35,726 nt of DNA from Lewinellaceae bacterium (GTDB taxonomy: Bacteria > Bacteroidota > Bacteroidia > Chitinophagales > Saprospiraceae). The stretch's first letter is position 1, and each line of letters starts with the position of its first letter. Shown piece after piece: positions 1-8,288 of this stretch. Made by a program: the position numbers and the translations under genes. The stretch spans positions 1 to 35,726 of the forward strand of contig JADJFA010000003.1 in the NCBI GenBank assembly GCA_016708875.1, written 5' to 3'. The notes under the pieces were generated by a model. That model was not told the origin of the DNA. It saw only the letters and a list, made by a program, of their open reading frames with translations, and did no database searches.

Positions 1-533
1 CGCGCATTTTTAAAATAACTGGCCTTGGCGAGAAGAAAGTGCATTCCTTTCCCTAGCAGGGTTGGACTTGTTAACCTGCTTTTCCTGCATTTAAGCTGGT
101 ATTTTAATTGACCGTTTTGGCCGTACCTTGATGTAGATCGGTTCGGTGGGCTATATTGTATCATTGGCACTCATCGCTATGTCTTTACAACGAATCATAC
201 ACCAATGTGCCGATTTACATTTTGCTTTTATCGCCAGTCATGCTATTGGTCAGGTGCTGCGGTGATCTGGGTTTTCATCTCTGAGATTTTCCCAAATTCA
301 AGTAAGGGCATCAGGCATGGCCTGGGGCGATCCTGACACACTGGGTTTTGCAGCCCTGATTGCTGGTATATTTCCGAAGTTGATAAATGATTTGGGGCGG
401 CCCAATTTTGCATTTTCAGCGTCATGATGATCTTCAGTTGATCTATGTTTGGCGCATGATGCCCGAGACTGAGGGCGTTTCACTAGAGGATTTGCAAAAG
501 GTTGATAAAATGACCGTTTTTCGGCAGTCTTGA
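1..533 (+). CDS. MFS sugar transporter (sugar porter family), C-terminal part, frameshifted
   Basis: This is the C-terminal part of an inner-membrane sugar/proton symporter of the major facilitator superfamily; the start lies outside the window. Pieces in different frames line up into one protein: an inter-helix loop with IDRFGRRTLM (around 105-135), a helix IGSVGYIVSLALIAMSLQ, a helix with SHAIGQGAAVIWVFISEIFP (around 235-300), and the tail VWRMMPETEGVSLEDL before a TGA at 531-533. The DRxGRR loop and the PETxGxSLE tail are hallmarks of the sugar porter family. At least four frame breaks occur in 530 bases. Each break keeps the homologous sequence going in the next frame, which suits sequencing indels better than old decay. 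The sugar transported cannot be read from this part. Confidence 0.8.
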
Positions 534-545
534 GTCGAATTTTTA

Positions 546-587
546 AAACACTAAGGGAACTTAGCGCCCCATAGTTTCCTAGTGTTT
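546..587. terminator. Imperfect hairpin after the MFS gene
   Basis: The arm AACACTAAGGGAACT (from about 547) and the arm AGTTTCCTAGTGTTT (573-587) pair with one bulge around a short loop. It starts 13 bases after the transporter stop. There is no clean U tract on the plus strand, so its role as a terminator is likely but not certain. Bases 600-713 between it and the next gene hold no gene I recognise. Confidence 0.45.
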
Positions 588-713
588 CAAAAAATTAATT
601 CGGTGTTCCATACCTTCACGCCGTGTTTGACCTTGACCTAGCCAAAATACTGGAAGAACTGACAAAAGCCCGCTCATCAGGAACAAAGTCGGGCAGTTTC
701 GAAACTATCGCCC

Positions 714-2270
714 TTGCTTTTTAGCAGTAGGCTTTTATTTTGTTTCTGGGTATGTATGGTGTACCGGGCACTGTTGCGGCACAACCGTCTCAGAATCGCA
801 TGGAGTCCTTTTTCACTGTTTTTTATTTTAAGTGCGCGGGAATCTTCTGGCTGCTACATGTGCTCATTGTGGTGGTTTGATTTTTCAGCCTCGCACGTTG
901 GATATACCGACTAAAAAACCCGAAATGGGAAAACCATCACACTTGTTATAAGTCTGATAGTCAACCTGGGAATGCTGGTGTATTTCAAATACAACCTCTA
1001 TTCCGAGATTGTTTTAATGAAATACTCGACAAACCTTCGATCCGCGATACCTGTTCCTCCTGCAGGTATTTCGTTCTTTACATTTCAGTCCTTGAGTTAT
1101 ACCATTGACGTGTACGAGGGGGGCAACTGAAGGCGCAAGACAGCATGCTCGACTACGCCTTTTATGTAACCTTTTTTCCTATAAATGGTTGCGGGGCCGA
1201 TTGTCCGGGCAGCGGATTTTTGCCCCAAATCAGAGGGTTTATAATAATTTAAATATATTGCGATTTTAGGCGCAGTTTTCCTAATTTGCACAGGTTATTT
1301 CAAAAAAGCAGTCATTTCAGACTATATAAGTGTAAATTATGTAGATCGTGTATTTGAATCCCCTTTGCAATACACAGGGCTGGAGAATCTCTTTGGAGTG
1401 TATGGATATGCGATGCAGATCTACTGCGATTTTCGGGATATTCGAGAGGGCCATCGGCCTTGCGCTTCTGATGGGCTTTAAATTCCTGGACAATTTCAAC
1501 TCACCGACCCAATCAATCAGCATCACCAAGTTCTGGCAGCGATGGCATATTTCACATTGTCAACCTGGCTTCGAGATTACCTGTACATTCCTATGGGTGG
1601 CAACCGGGACAGCAGTATCGGCACCTGGGTCGTTACCGGTGGTTTAGCGCTCACCTTGGCATTTCACTCTTTTGGGCTATTAGAAGGGGAATGGTGGTGG
1701 CTAGCCATTTGGGCATTTGGTGACGGGCATTGTGGCCAGTACCCGCAATGTGGCGAAATGAAGCCGTCAATCTTTGTCCACCAATTTCAACCTGTTGCCA
1801 CTATGTTTGCTGGGAGGATTGTGGCATGTGGTGCAGCCACTCAAGATTCATCATCTGGGGGCATTGCACGGTCTTGCACTGGCTGTTAGAAAATGGATAA
1901 AGCAATATATTCCCAGCTCCTCAGGGCCAATGCGCCGGATTTTGGGCGGAGTCTTGACCTTCCATTTTCGTTTGTTTTGTTGGATATTTTTCCGAGCGGA
2001 TGGCATGGAAAAGTGGGGCAAAATGCTGCGCCAGATTGCCCTACGAATTCGGGCCGGAGTTCTTTGTTTGATTTTCTGACGGGATATGGAGCAGTTCTGT
2101 TGGATGTTGATCGGGTTTGGCCTGCATTTTATGCAATCCGCAAATTAGCCGCCCAACGCTTAGCAACCGCCCTACCACTTTTGGGCGCTTTATTGCTCAC
2201 AGCCCTTGTTTACTGGTGATGCAGGTAAGTCGTTTCGGAGGTGCAAGCGGTTTATTTATTTCAGTTTTGA
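714..2270 (+). CDS. MBOAT-family O-acyltransferase (AlgI/DltB-like), frameshifted
   Basis: An inner-membrane O-acyltransferase of the MBOAT family, which moves acyl groups, usually acetyl, onto exported polysaccharides. Reading across frames gives a protein of about 519 residues, the usual AlgI length. It has an N-terminal helix (LLFCFWVCMVYRALL), the block ISFFTFQSLSYTIDVY (around 1065-1110), QSISITKFWQRWHIS (around 1510-1550), STWLRDYLYIPMGGNR (around 1555-1610), the histidine region GLWHG...GALHGLAL (around 1815-1885) that carries the presumed catalytic His, and the C-terminal block ending in VYLFQF at TGA 2268-2270. The start is a TTG at 714, which may be a misread ATG. Seven or more frame breaks occur. 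The substrate is unknown, but other glycan-modifying genes lie in the window. The last 15 bases overlap the end of the convergent gene at 2256. Confidence 0.85.
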
Positions 2271-3893
2271 ATGTAGCATATTTTTATCAATCCATTTCCG
2301 AGCCCACAACTGTTCTAGCATCAATCCTTTGCCTAATTTTGCAAGCCCCGGTTTGAGGTCTGCACGCCGATCCTGATTCCGTAAAATTTTGAGTTTGAAG
2401 GTCTTGCCGCGGAAAAAACCGCAACCGCTCCGCCCGTCGGTGAGGTGGCAAAGAATCGTCGCGGCGAAGACGGGTTGCTGTGGCATGGAGCATATGTTCT
2501 GCATAGTCATCATCCAGATCATCGAGTTCATAGCGGATACGCGTATCAAGCGTTGCAGCGATTGCATACATATATATGTCATCCAAAGCGCCATAGCTCA
2601 AATAATGGGGCAAAGTTTTGGCAGCCTTCACAAAATCTCTTTTAGCAAAAAGTATGGCCGCAAGGGCAATGTCCAGCAGAAGTGTTTTCTCGTCGTCGTT
2701 CAATCCACTAATCCTGTTTTTTGGTGCTTTTGAAAAAGTCCTCCGCCCATTCGTTTTTTCTTCAATTTTAAGGCGGTGAAAAGCATGTTTTGAAAATGGG
2801 TACTGGGAAGGGTTTCTCCCGATTTAAGTTGTTGTAATTGCTGCAGTTGCACAGAAAAAATCTTTTCCAAAAAACGCGGATCCTTCGTCTCCCGATAGCG
2901 TGCAGGCCAAAAACCACGCACCATTACGCGCATTGCTTGTATCCTTTGAGCAGGCAAGGCGTGCGGGTTTTCTGCCAATAAGTTTTCAAATACCTCCGAC
3001 AATTTTTCTGCTTCAGCTGGGTCGCTTTGCGTCAGGAAATCAAGTAGGGTGCAGTAGAGCGCCACGGCTGGCTGCTGCAAAAAGCCATTGGCTCGAAGTG
3101 TCCGCGCAATTTGCACCGTTGTATCCCGGTTCACCAAAAATCGGGTATGCTCCGGCGAGTCATCTTCGAACAAACGCCACATGCGCTGATAATGAACCAG
3201 CCGGCACATCTGATCAAGTTTGCTCATTAAATAGAAGGTGTCAAGTTGTTCAGTGGCTGCCAACAGGTTTTTATCACCGTAACGCTCGCTGTTGTGTTCT
3301 TCAAAAAAGGCTTTTTCTGTTCCACCTTAAATCGGAACTGATGGTAATCAGCAAACTCATGCTCATCAAAATCGCTAAAATCCGCGCAATTATCCAATTC
3401 CTTCCGAGCCTGGTTGTTTAGGTTTTCAAAAAAATTTTCTGCTTTTCGGCTTTTACGCCCTTTTTCTTCGACTTGAACTGAAGGAGCTGGGGGAACATTG
3501 GCCTGCTGCAAACGCTCACTGTAAAACCGCATGAGCGAGAGTTTTTGCTGAACCTCATGGAGGAGTGCAGAGCCGTTTGGTTCCTCAGCATCGCGCAGCA
3601 CGGCATAGCGGAAGGTGACAAAATTCCGCACGATGCTCATCAATTGGGCCATGGTACGTTGTAATGCGCCTACTGGATTGGAGGCCTTGGGGAAAAAACG
3701 CTTGCCTGCAACATCGCGGTGAAGCTCCGGGCTATCAAATTGCGGGTAAAATTTCTTTAAAAATTCAAATAAAGCCAAGGTATCATCAGGCCTTGTATCG
3801 TTGAAAATCGGAGATGCCGCAAAAGATGCAAGGCTTCAGAAGTTCTTCTTGAGTAAGAAGTTGGAGGGTGCGGAGGAGTGGGCTGGCGTACAT
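2256..3893 (-). CDS. Protein of unknown function, ~545 residues, frameshifted
   Basis: Three or four open segments on the minus strand join into one protein. It starts MYASPLLRTLQLLTQEELLK (ATG at 3893), passes through SPIFNDTRPDDTLALFEFLK and KKFYPQFDSPELHRD, then a long, charged, mostly helical body (for example NSERYGDKNLLAATEQLD and the region around 3180-3100), and ends DKNMLHSKLK at TAA 2256-2258. There is no signal peptide or membrane segment, so it is probably cytoplasmic. The opening pattern, leucine-rich with a short FxxSPxFN motif followed by an FYP motif, resembles uncharacterised proteins I recall from Saprospirales genomes, but I cannot name a domain. Its stop overlaps the MBOAT gene end by 15 bases, so the two genes are convergent. 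Confidence 0.65.
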
Positions 3894-4279
3894 CGTAGGC
3901 TGATTAAAACCATAAAAGTGCTGATAATCAACACCTTAAATCCATTCTTGTCAAATAGGGTCTCACAAAAATCTCAAAAAATTCCCAGTAATGGAAGTGA
4001 TGTCAATTTCTGTGTTTGGCCTCTGCACCATATCACCCCCACCTTTGACCTATCAGAAGCGAACAAGGAAAGCCGAAACGTTTTTGAGAAGACTGTCAGA
4101 ATTGAGGAGACCGGGAAAGACCACATGAAAGCAGCCTGGCAAGGTTTGCCCAATCAACCCCGAGCAGCGCTCCACCCCCCAGAAAACTGAGCAGGAAAAA
4201 GGTGAAATCAAAGGAGCGCTGCCGGGGGCCAGGTTTACCCCTCGAAGCTTTAGTGTAGGAGGGGAAACAAACACACTTT
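3894..4279. other. Gap without a recognisable gene
   Basis: No ORF here has family signatures. The visible structures are a 10-bp inverted repeat, GCAGCGCTCC (4162-4171) and GGAGCGCTGC (4215-4224), and the motif CCACATGAAAGCAGCC at 4121-4136, which recurs at 4805-4820 and, degenerate, at 4953-4968. The promoter of the minus-strand gene starting at 3893 should lie here, but no clear TAnnTTTG box is visible. Confidence 0.4.
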
Positions 4280-4711
4280 ATGAACCTCAACGATTTTTTA
4301 ACCCGCTTCAAAACACGGCCTATGGAACCGCTCCTGATCGAAGTCAGTTGCAACCTCAGCCAAAACGACCCAAAATGGGAGGAGATTTCAATCCTTTCCC
4401 TTCAAGTCGGATACCGAGGACTAAACGGCAAAACCATCTGGAAGCACATCGGCTGGTTGCGCGAACAACTGCTACCTGCCGGCAGAACATTCGCCCACGC
4501 CCTTTGGAAACCTGCCATGACTGACCATGTACTTGTGTTCGACTTTTTACCAGTACCCCACCCCGGAAGCCCAAAAACGGAGCAAACCTACAGACTACGA
4601 AAACGAATAATTAGCCCTGATGGACAAAGCCGAACTGCTCGGACAGGACTTTTGAAAGGAGATTACGCCGACGAACATTTCACACTACACCCTGTGTACC
4701 CTGCCAGCTAA
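4280..4711 (+). CDS. Doubtful ORF, hypothetical protein of 143 residues
   Basis: An ATG ORF with many C-ending codons in its first two thirds, preceded by AGGAGGGG at 4257-4264. That spacing (about 15 bases) is long for a ribosome binding site. The protein is soluble in character (for example KTIWKHIGWLREQLLPAG) and matches no family I recognise. Past about 4530 another frame also looks coding-like (YQYPTPEAQKR, then ALMDKAELLGQDF), so there may be an indel here and a longer true product. It lies in a compositionally odd stretch and could be an accessory or mobile remnant. I give no function. Confidence 0.3.
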   Translation: MNLNDFLTRFKTRPMEPLLIEVSCNLSQNDPKWEEISILSLQVGYRGLNGKTIWKHIGWLREQLLPAGRTFAHALWKPAMTDHVLVFDFLPVPHPGSPKTEQTYRLRKRIISPDGQSRTARTGLLKGDYADEHFTLHPVYPAS

Positions 4712-5131
4712 AGACAAACACCTAAAACCTTCGACCCGCGGGCATCCAATTGAGAAAAACCACACAAACAAACACTATGCCCCCAACCCTTGAAACCACC
4801 CTAACCACATGAAAGCGGCCACTGAAAAACCATTTGAAAACGCTTGAATCTTAAAAAGCCAGATGAACCAATTCCATCCAAGAAAACCATTTGAAACTGT
4901 TGAGCCTCAAAAGCCAGATGAAGCATTTTAACCAAGAAAACCAAGAAAAGGCGACCATGAGAGCGGCCCTTAAGTCATCCATTCACACTCATTTTGCCCT
5001 AACCCTATCAAACCAAGCCCCAAATCACCTTTTGAGAACGCCTACCTCGTAAGGCCATCCTTCAACTGACTAACTGCCGTAGTAATTACGGCCCCTGTGT
5101 AACGGATTAGAATCGAAGAAAACAATTTTTT
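4712..5131. repeat. A/C-rich non-coding stretch with degenerate direct repeats
   Basis: There is no supportable gene. The plus strand is strikingly rich in A and C. Two related copies of a ~43-base unit are visible at about 4826-4870 and 4883-4925. Both begin AAAACCATTTGAAA and both contain AAAAGCCAGATGAA. The motif CCACATGAAAGCGGCC at 4805-4820 and GACCATGAGAGCGGCC at 4953-4968 echo a copy at 4121. A small palindrome CCGTAGTAATTACGG lies near 5082-5096. The boundaries of the repeat array are uncertain. Confidence 0.45.
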
Positions 5132-5167
5132 AGCCCATTCCCTCCCCCAGAGCGAACGGGCTTTTTT
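5132..5167 (+). terminator. Intrinsic terminator (plus strand)
   Basis: Arms AGCCCATTC (5132-5140) and GAACGGGCT (5154-5162) pair with one mismatch and are followed directly by a run of six T (5162-5167). It suggests that something is transcribed rightward through 4280-5130, even though no clear gene is visible there. Confidence 0.6.
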
Positions 5168-5223
5168 GTTAGTAACGGCAGCTTTAGCCGCTGGACACTT
5201 AGCTCTGAGGGTTAAATCCGCCG

Positions 5224-5264
5224 GTACAAAAAAGTGCCGTCCCCACATTTGGGAGCGGCACTTG
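5224..5264 (-). terminator. Intrinsic terminator for the small membrane protein gene
   Basis: A stem of AAGTGCCG and CGGCACTT with an inner CCCC/GGG extension lies at 5232-5263. On the minus strand it is followed by six T. It lies about 25 bases past the stop of the gene at 5290-5502. Confidence 0.75.
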
Positions 5265-5289
5265 TCTCATGGTTGCACTTCATTGGGCG

Positions 5290-5502
5290 TCATACAGGGC
5301 TTAGGGCAGTTGAACTGTCCTTGCCTTTGCGGTAGGCCGTTCTTTTGCGACGTTCACCTTTGTGGGTTGTGCGTCTGGGCGGGGTGACGGATTCGCTTGT
5401 CATTTTGAAATACAACATGGCCACCAATGCAAGGTGGAGGGCAATTGCGAGCACCAGCGTGCCTTTTGCTTGGCGTTCATTTCGTTCGGTAGTGTGGTAC
5501 AT
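5290..5502 (-). CDS. Small single-pass membrane protein of unknown function
   Basis: A 70-residue protein beginning MYHTTERNERQAKG, followed by one hydrophobic helix (TLVLAIALHLALVAMLYF, residues 15-32) and a basic tail. It is probably anchored in the inner membrane, with a short N-terminus and a positively charged C-terminus. An alternative frame from about codon 47 gives a tail KVNVAKERPTAKARTVQLP, ending six codons earlier. I find that tail at least as natural, so a single indel near 5355 is possible. It has its own terminator just downstream and lies about 100 bases after rimM in the same direction. I recognise no family. Confidence 0.6.
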   Translation of the reverse strand: MYHTTERNERQAKGTLVLAIALHLALVAMLYFKMTSESVTPPRRTTHKGERRKRTAYRKGKDSSTALSPV

Positions 5503-5606
5503 AGGGAGGGTATTTATTGGTTAATCTCATCAAATGACCAAACGTGAACGCAGAGAAGCAGAAAAAAAGTTTCTTTACACAAATATTTTATTTGTTAAAT
5601 ATTTCA

Positions 5607-6137
5607 TTAGTCCAAAAGTCCGTCAGGCAAATCCACCAGAACACGACGGTTCTGCTCGTCAATTGAACGTATAAACTGTTCATTTAGAGGGACTAACACT
5701 TCCCTGCCCTTATATTTCAAGAAAGCCATTTCTTGCTGTGGCATTCCAGCACCTCGTCAATCAGCCCAATTTCTCCCAGGTTTCATCCACCAAAAGAAAC
5801 CCCGTGAGATGGTCATACTCAAGACCATCCTCCTCTTCTACCTCAAATTCGCGGGCATGGTCAGGCAAAATGTCTTGTTGGCGCAATAGCACATCTCGCG
5901 ATTGGAGCAGTATAGCAGTATCCCGGTTGTCCACCTCTTCGAGTTTCATGATCATTTCCCTCCTCCGCGCACATTGGCGATGAAATAAGGATTTTCAATC
6001 CTTTAATTTCCAAGAATATCCGCTCGTTTTTCATAAAATCTTCCAAATACCGCTCCTCAATGAAAACTTTCAAGCTCGCCCGTAAGGCTATGCGCTTTAC
6101 GGGTCCGGCCAATAGTAACGTATTGTGTTTCTGCCAT
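5607..6137 (-). CDS. rimM: Ribosome maturation factor RimM, frameshifted
   Basis: RimM binds ribosomal protein S19 and assists maturation of the 16S rRNA 3' domain in the 30S subunit. The reconstructed protein has 177 residues, the family's normal length. It starts MAETQYVTIGRTRKAHSLTG (ATG at 6137), continues as KVFIEERYLEDF and KNERIFLEI in the N-terminal RimM domain, then has the linker LLQSRDVLLRQQDILP. The PRC-barrel part includes YDHLTGFLLVDE, KYKGREVLVPLNEQFI and the typical ending VLVDLPDGLLD at TAA 5607-5609. Three or four one-base breaks occur, for example an extra T near 6070. Such breaks in a core ribosome factor argue for sequence error. Its usual neighbours rpsP and trmD are not next to it. 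Confidence 0.88.
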
Positions 6138-6160
6138 GATTTGATTGTTCTGATTGATTC

Positions 6161-6264
6161 GATTGCCTGATTGATTCGATTGTTATGATTAGAAGATGAG
6201 CATGCCTTTTCCTGGTGAAGAAAGGACCACAACTGATATTGTCAATCGAATCAATCGGGCAATC
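6161..6264. repeat. Long inverted repeat, 22-bp arms, made of GATTGATTC-like units
   Basis: The left arm 6161-6182 (GATTGCCTGATTGATTCGAT plus TG) and the right arm 6243-6264 pair at 21 of 22 positions around a 60-base loop. The left arm belongs to a longer array of ATTG/ATTC units from about 6140 to 6190. It lies between the stop of the lipoprotein gene (6281) and the rimM start (6137) on the minus strand, so it would fold in the intergenic transcript. Confidence 0.75.
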
Positions 6265-6280
6265 AAATAATCCTCCAATT

Positions 6281-7110
6281 TCAATTAAAAGATAAAATAG
6301 TTTGTCGAAGAATATAGCCTTTTTCTGCTTTTTGTGGCCAAGGGCGGGTTTCACAATCGGTAGGTGGGGGCACTTGGTTGCAATATTGAGAATCAAGAAT
6401 CCACTGTTCCCGCCAAACGACGCCGATATGCTTGGCATAACGAACCCTCAAAGCCGACGTTCGATTACATTAGTATCATCTGCTTCTGTGACCAGCAATG
6501 TTGAATCAAAAGAAAATTGGCCTACAATTGCCTGAACGTCAATAGAATCCACCTTATAAGCCCAGTTGGTAAATGGACGCATACGTTCTCCGGCAATCTC
6601 TATTTCCCGGCTTTCGTCTATCCAAATATTCCATCCCATTCGCTGCGACGGTCCATTGGAAACACCAACTTTAAAACCGCCAATTGTCTTCAGTGCGGAT
6701 AGATTGAGTCGCTGTCTGGCTTGATGTAATTGCATTTTGAAGACCCAGGGTTGGCTCAGGTCTGTTTGTTCATAACGTTCGATGATATACTGCAACTCAC
6801 CGGAACTGTCGTAGTGTGTCAGCCACAATTTCTTTGAGAAAGTCCGGGAGGAATCTTGGACAGTATTGCCCCCAGCATCAAAATCGTACACGATGCTATC
6901 CACCTGACACACCACAAATTTGCCAATTTTCAAGGGGAAATATGCATATTGACTACTATCTATTGGCGCTATATCCGAAATTTGTCGTTCTCCACAGGCA
7001 AGAAAGATCATTGTAAAAACAACCCAATAACTGCTGCTGGTTAATTGCTTAAAACCAACATTCAAAAAGGCGGGAGTGTTTAAACAAGCCTTTATTCTCA
7101 TGTAAATCAT
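6281..7110 (-). CDS. Putative lipoprotein of unknown function, one frameshift
   Basis: About 276 residues. The N-terminus carries a hydrophobic segment ending in a lipobox (SYWVVFTMIFLACGER), which predicts lipidation at the Cys and export. The body is polar with Tyr/Trp-rich stretches (YFPLKIGKFVVCQVDSIVYD), like small beta-rich Bacteroidota lipoproteins. A single break near 6457 separates this from the true C-terminus, which continues RVRYAKHIGVVWREQW and ends LRQTILSFN at TGA 6281-6283. The start at 7110 lies only 6 bases from a TACCTTTG promoter box, so it may be leaderless. A later Met start would fit a signal peptide better but is less consistent with the promoter. No family recognised. 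Confidence 0.65.
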
Positions 7111-7116
7111 TTAGGG

Positions 7117-7124
7117 CAAAGGTA
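7117..7124 (-). promoter_or_regulatory. Bacteroidota -7 box TACCTTTG, near-leaderless
   Basis: On the minus strand TACCTTTG is followed by six bases and then the ATG at 7110. It matches the TAnnTTTG -7 consensus exactly. Transcription would begin at or within a few bases of the start codon. Confidence 0.6.
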
Positions 7125-7156
7125 TATATTTTACTGCCGAAGCAATTTTACGATAA

Positions 7157-7201
7157 AAGCAAGAAACCCGATGCAGATATACTGCATCGGGTTTCTTGCT
7201 T
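7157..7201. terminator. Perfect 20-bp hairpin, likely terminator
   Basis: Arms AAGCAAGAAACCCGATGCAG (7157-7176) and CTGCATCGGGTTTCTTGCTT (7182-7201) are perfect complements around the 5-base loop ATATA. It lies 18 bases past the stop of the minus-strand gene at 7220-7465, so it probably ends that transcript before the promoter at 7117. Confidence 0.75.
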
Positions 7202-7219
7202 ATCAATTTCTTGTGATAC

Positions 7220-7465
7220 TCAGTTTGCCTTATCCAAAAACCGCTGTGCGATTTCCCAAACCCTACCTAAAACAGAAACATCTGGGACAGGAAGTTTATC
7301 TGATTCGTCTACATCATCCCTTTCAACCTGATTTTGCGCCATCTCCATTTTTGAAAATGACTGCGCAGACATAGCATTGGTACGGAGATTTACAAAAGCA
7401 AATGCAAAAAGACTTAGTAAAGAAGCTGTTAGCAGAAGTGTTTTGAAAGTATTTTCTCGTTTCAT
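7220..7465 (-). CDS. Small exported protein of unknown function
   Basis: An intact 81-residue protein. Residues 1-25 form a signal peptide or anchor (MKRENTFKTLLLTASLLSLF, then AFAFVN). The rest is a short acidic polar chain ending VSVLGRVWEIAQRFLDKAN, probably an amphipathic helix. It is a single-gene unit with a strong hairpin directly downstream. A tail of the type DKLPVPDVS...AQRF looks familiar from small uncharacterised Saprospirales exported proteins, but I know no function. Confidence 0.7.
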   Translation of the reverse strand: MKRENTFKTLLLTASLLSLFAFAFVNLRTNAMSAQSFSKMEMAQNQVERDDVDESDKLPVPDVSVLGRVWEIAQRFLDKAN

Positions 7466-7606
7466 GCTTAATGAATTTTGCGAAGGAGGGACGAAATTAA
7501 TGGCTTTTTTGATTTTAAATACTTTTTAGAGACATTATTTTCATTTCCATAGACAACCATTCTATCGAAAAGGTTGCTGTTCAGCGGCGCCTTTTTTTCA
7601 AAAAGC

Positions 7607-7638
7607 AAAAAACCCTACCGGTGTTACACCGGCAGGGT
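7607..7638 (-). terminator. Intrinsic terminator for the DUF1573 gene
   Basis: A stem of ACCCTACCGGTG and CACCGGCAGGGT with one mismatch, followed on the minus strand by six T. It lies 30 bases past the stop codon at 7669. Confidence 0.8.
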
Positions 7639-7668
7639 CGTATCGTCAAACCAAAAATCAATCAGTTC

Positions 7669-8096
7669 TTATTGCTTGATGCCGCCGTTGCTGGCTGGCA
7701 CTGCTTCTTTGCGTTGGTGGCACCAACACCTCGCCTTTGATGGTGAGGTGTGCGTATCTGGTGTTTCGTTGGTAGTAAGCGTCACGGTTTTCGTGAATGC
7801 GCCAGGACAGTTGGTGTCGTGGCTCACGTCAATGGTTTTAGTTTCGCCAGGCATAATTGGCTCCTGTGGGTAGGTTGGTATAGTACAACCACAAGATCCT
7901 TTGGCGGATTTGATGACGAGTGGCTCGTTGCCAGTATTGGTAAACGAGAACTTACGAATTTTGTCGCTTCCTTTTCGATCTTGCCGTAGTCAACAGTTGT
8001 TGTCAGGAAAGTCATCACTGGACCCGTTGCATTTTGAGCATTGATTGCAAAGGAGCCGAGGAGAAAGAAAGCGAGGAGGGAAAATGCTTGTTTCAT
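7669..8096 (-). CDS. DUF1573-domain exported protein, frameshifted
   Basis: A 142-residue protein with a cleavable signal peptide (MKQAFSLLAFFLLGSFAINA) and one DUF1573 Ig-like beta domain, a very common exported domain of unknown function in Bacteroidota. Family features visible across frames are VDYGKIEKGSDKIRKFSFTN, then TGNEPLVIKSAKGSCGCT with the characteristic GSCGCT motif, PIMPGETKTIDV, and FTKTVTLTTNE. The end is ASNGGIKQ at TAA 7669-7671. Two or three frame breaks occur (around 7985, 7900 and 7740). A consensus promoter box lies 70 bases upstream and a terminator 30 bases downstream, so it is a monocistronic unit. Confidence 0.85.
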
Positions 8097-8165
8097 TAGA
8101 AAGGAAACCGTTTAAGATGAGATGAATGTAAGGTGAGTTAATTGTTTGTTGTCAGAATGATGGCA

Positions 8166-8173
8166 CAAAAGTA
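8166..8173 (-). promoter_or_regulatory. -7 box TACTTTTG upstream of the DUF1573 gene
   Basis: An exact TAnnTTTG match on the minus strand, 69 bases before the ATG at 8096. No convincing -33 TTG is seen. The flanking sequence holds an AGGCGCCT palindrome between G and C runs (8175-8206). Confidence 0.5.
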
Positions 8174-8288
8174 TGGGGGGGAGGCGCCTAAAGAATACCC
8201 CCGCTGTTAACGATAGTTAAAATAAAGCAAACCCTTTTTGAAGTTCCCTAATGAATTGAAAAACAAGGGCTTTTGAACGTTTTTGAAA

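Noticed and set aside
600..713. Short open stretch AKILEELTKARSSGTKSGSF before the MBOAT gene
   Set aside because: It reads like coding sequence, but it is too short, has no clear start, and cannot be joined to either neighbour.
3801..4190. 129-codon plus-strand ORF
   Set aside because: Its first third is antisense to the gene at 2256-3893 and the rest shows no protein-like conservation.
5042..5248. 68-codon minus-strand ORF
   Set aside because: It starts inside a terminator hairpin and runs through a second terminator structure.
5534..5680. Plus-strand ORF starting MTKRERREAEKKF
   Set aside because: It looks plausible at first but runs antisense into the end of rimM and has no promoter.
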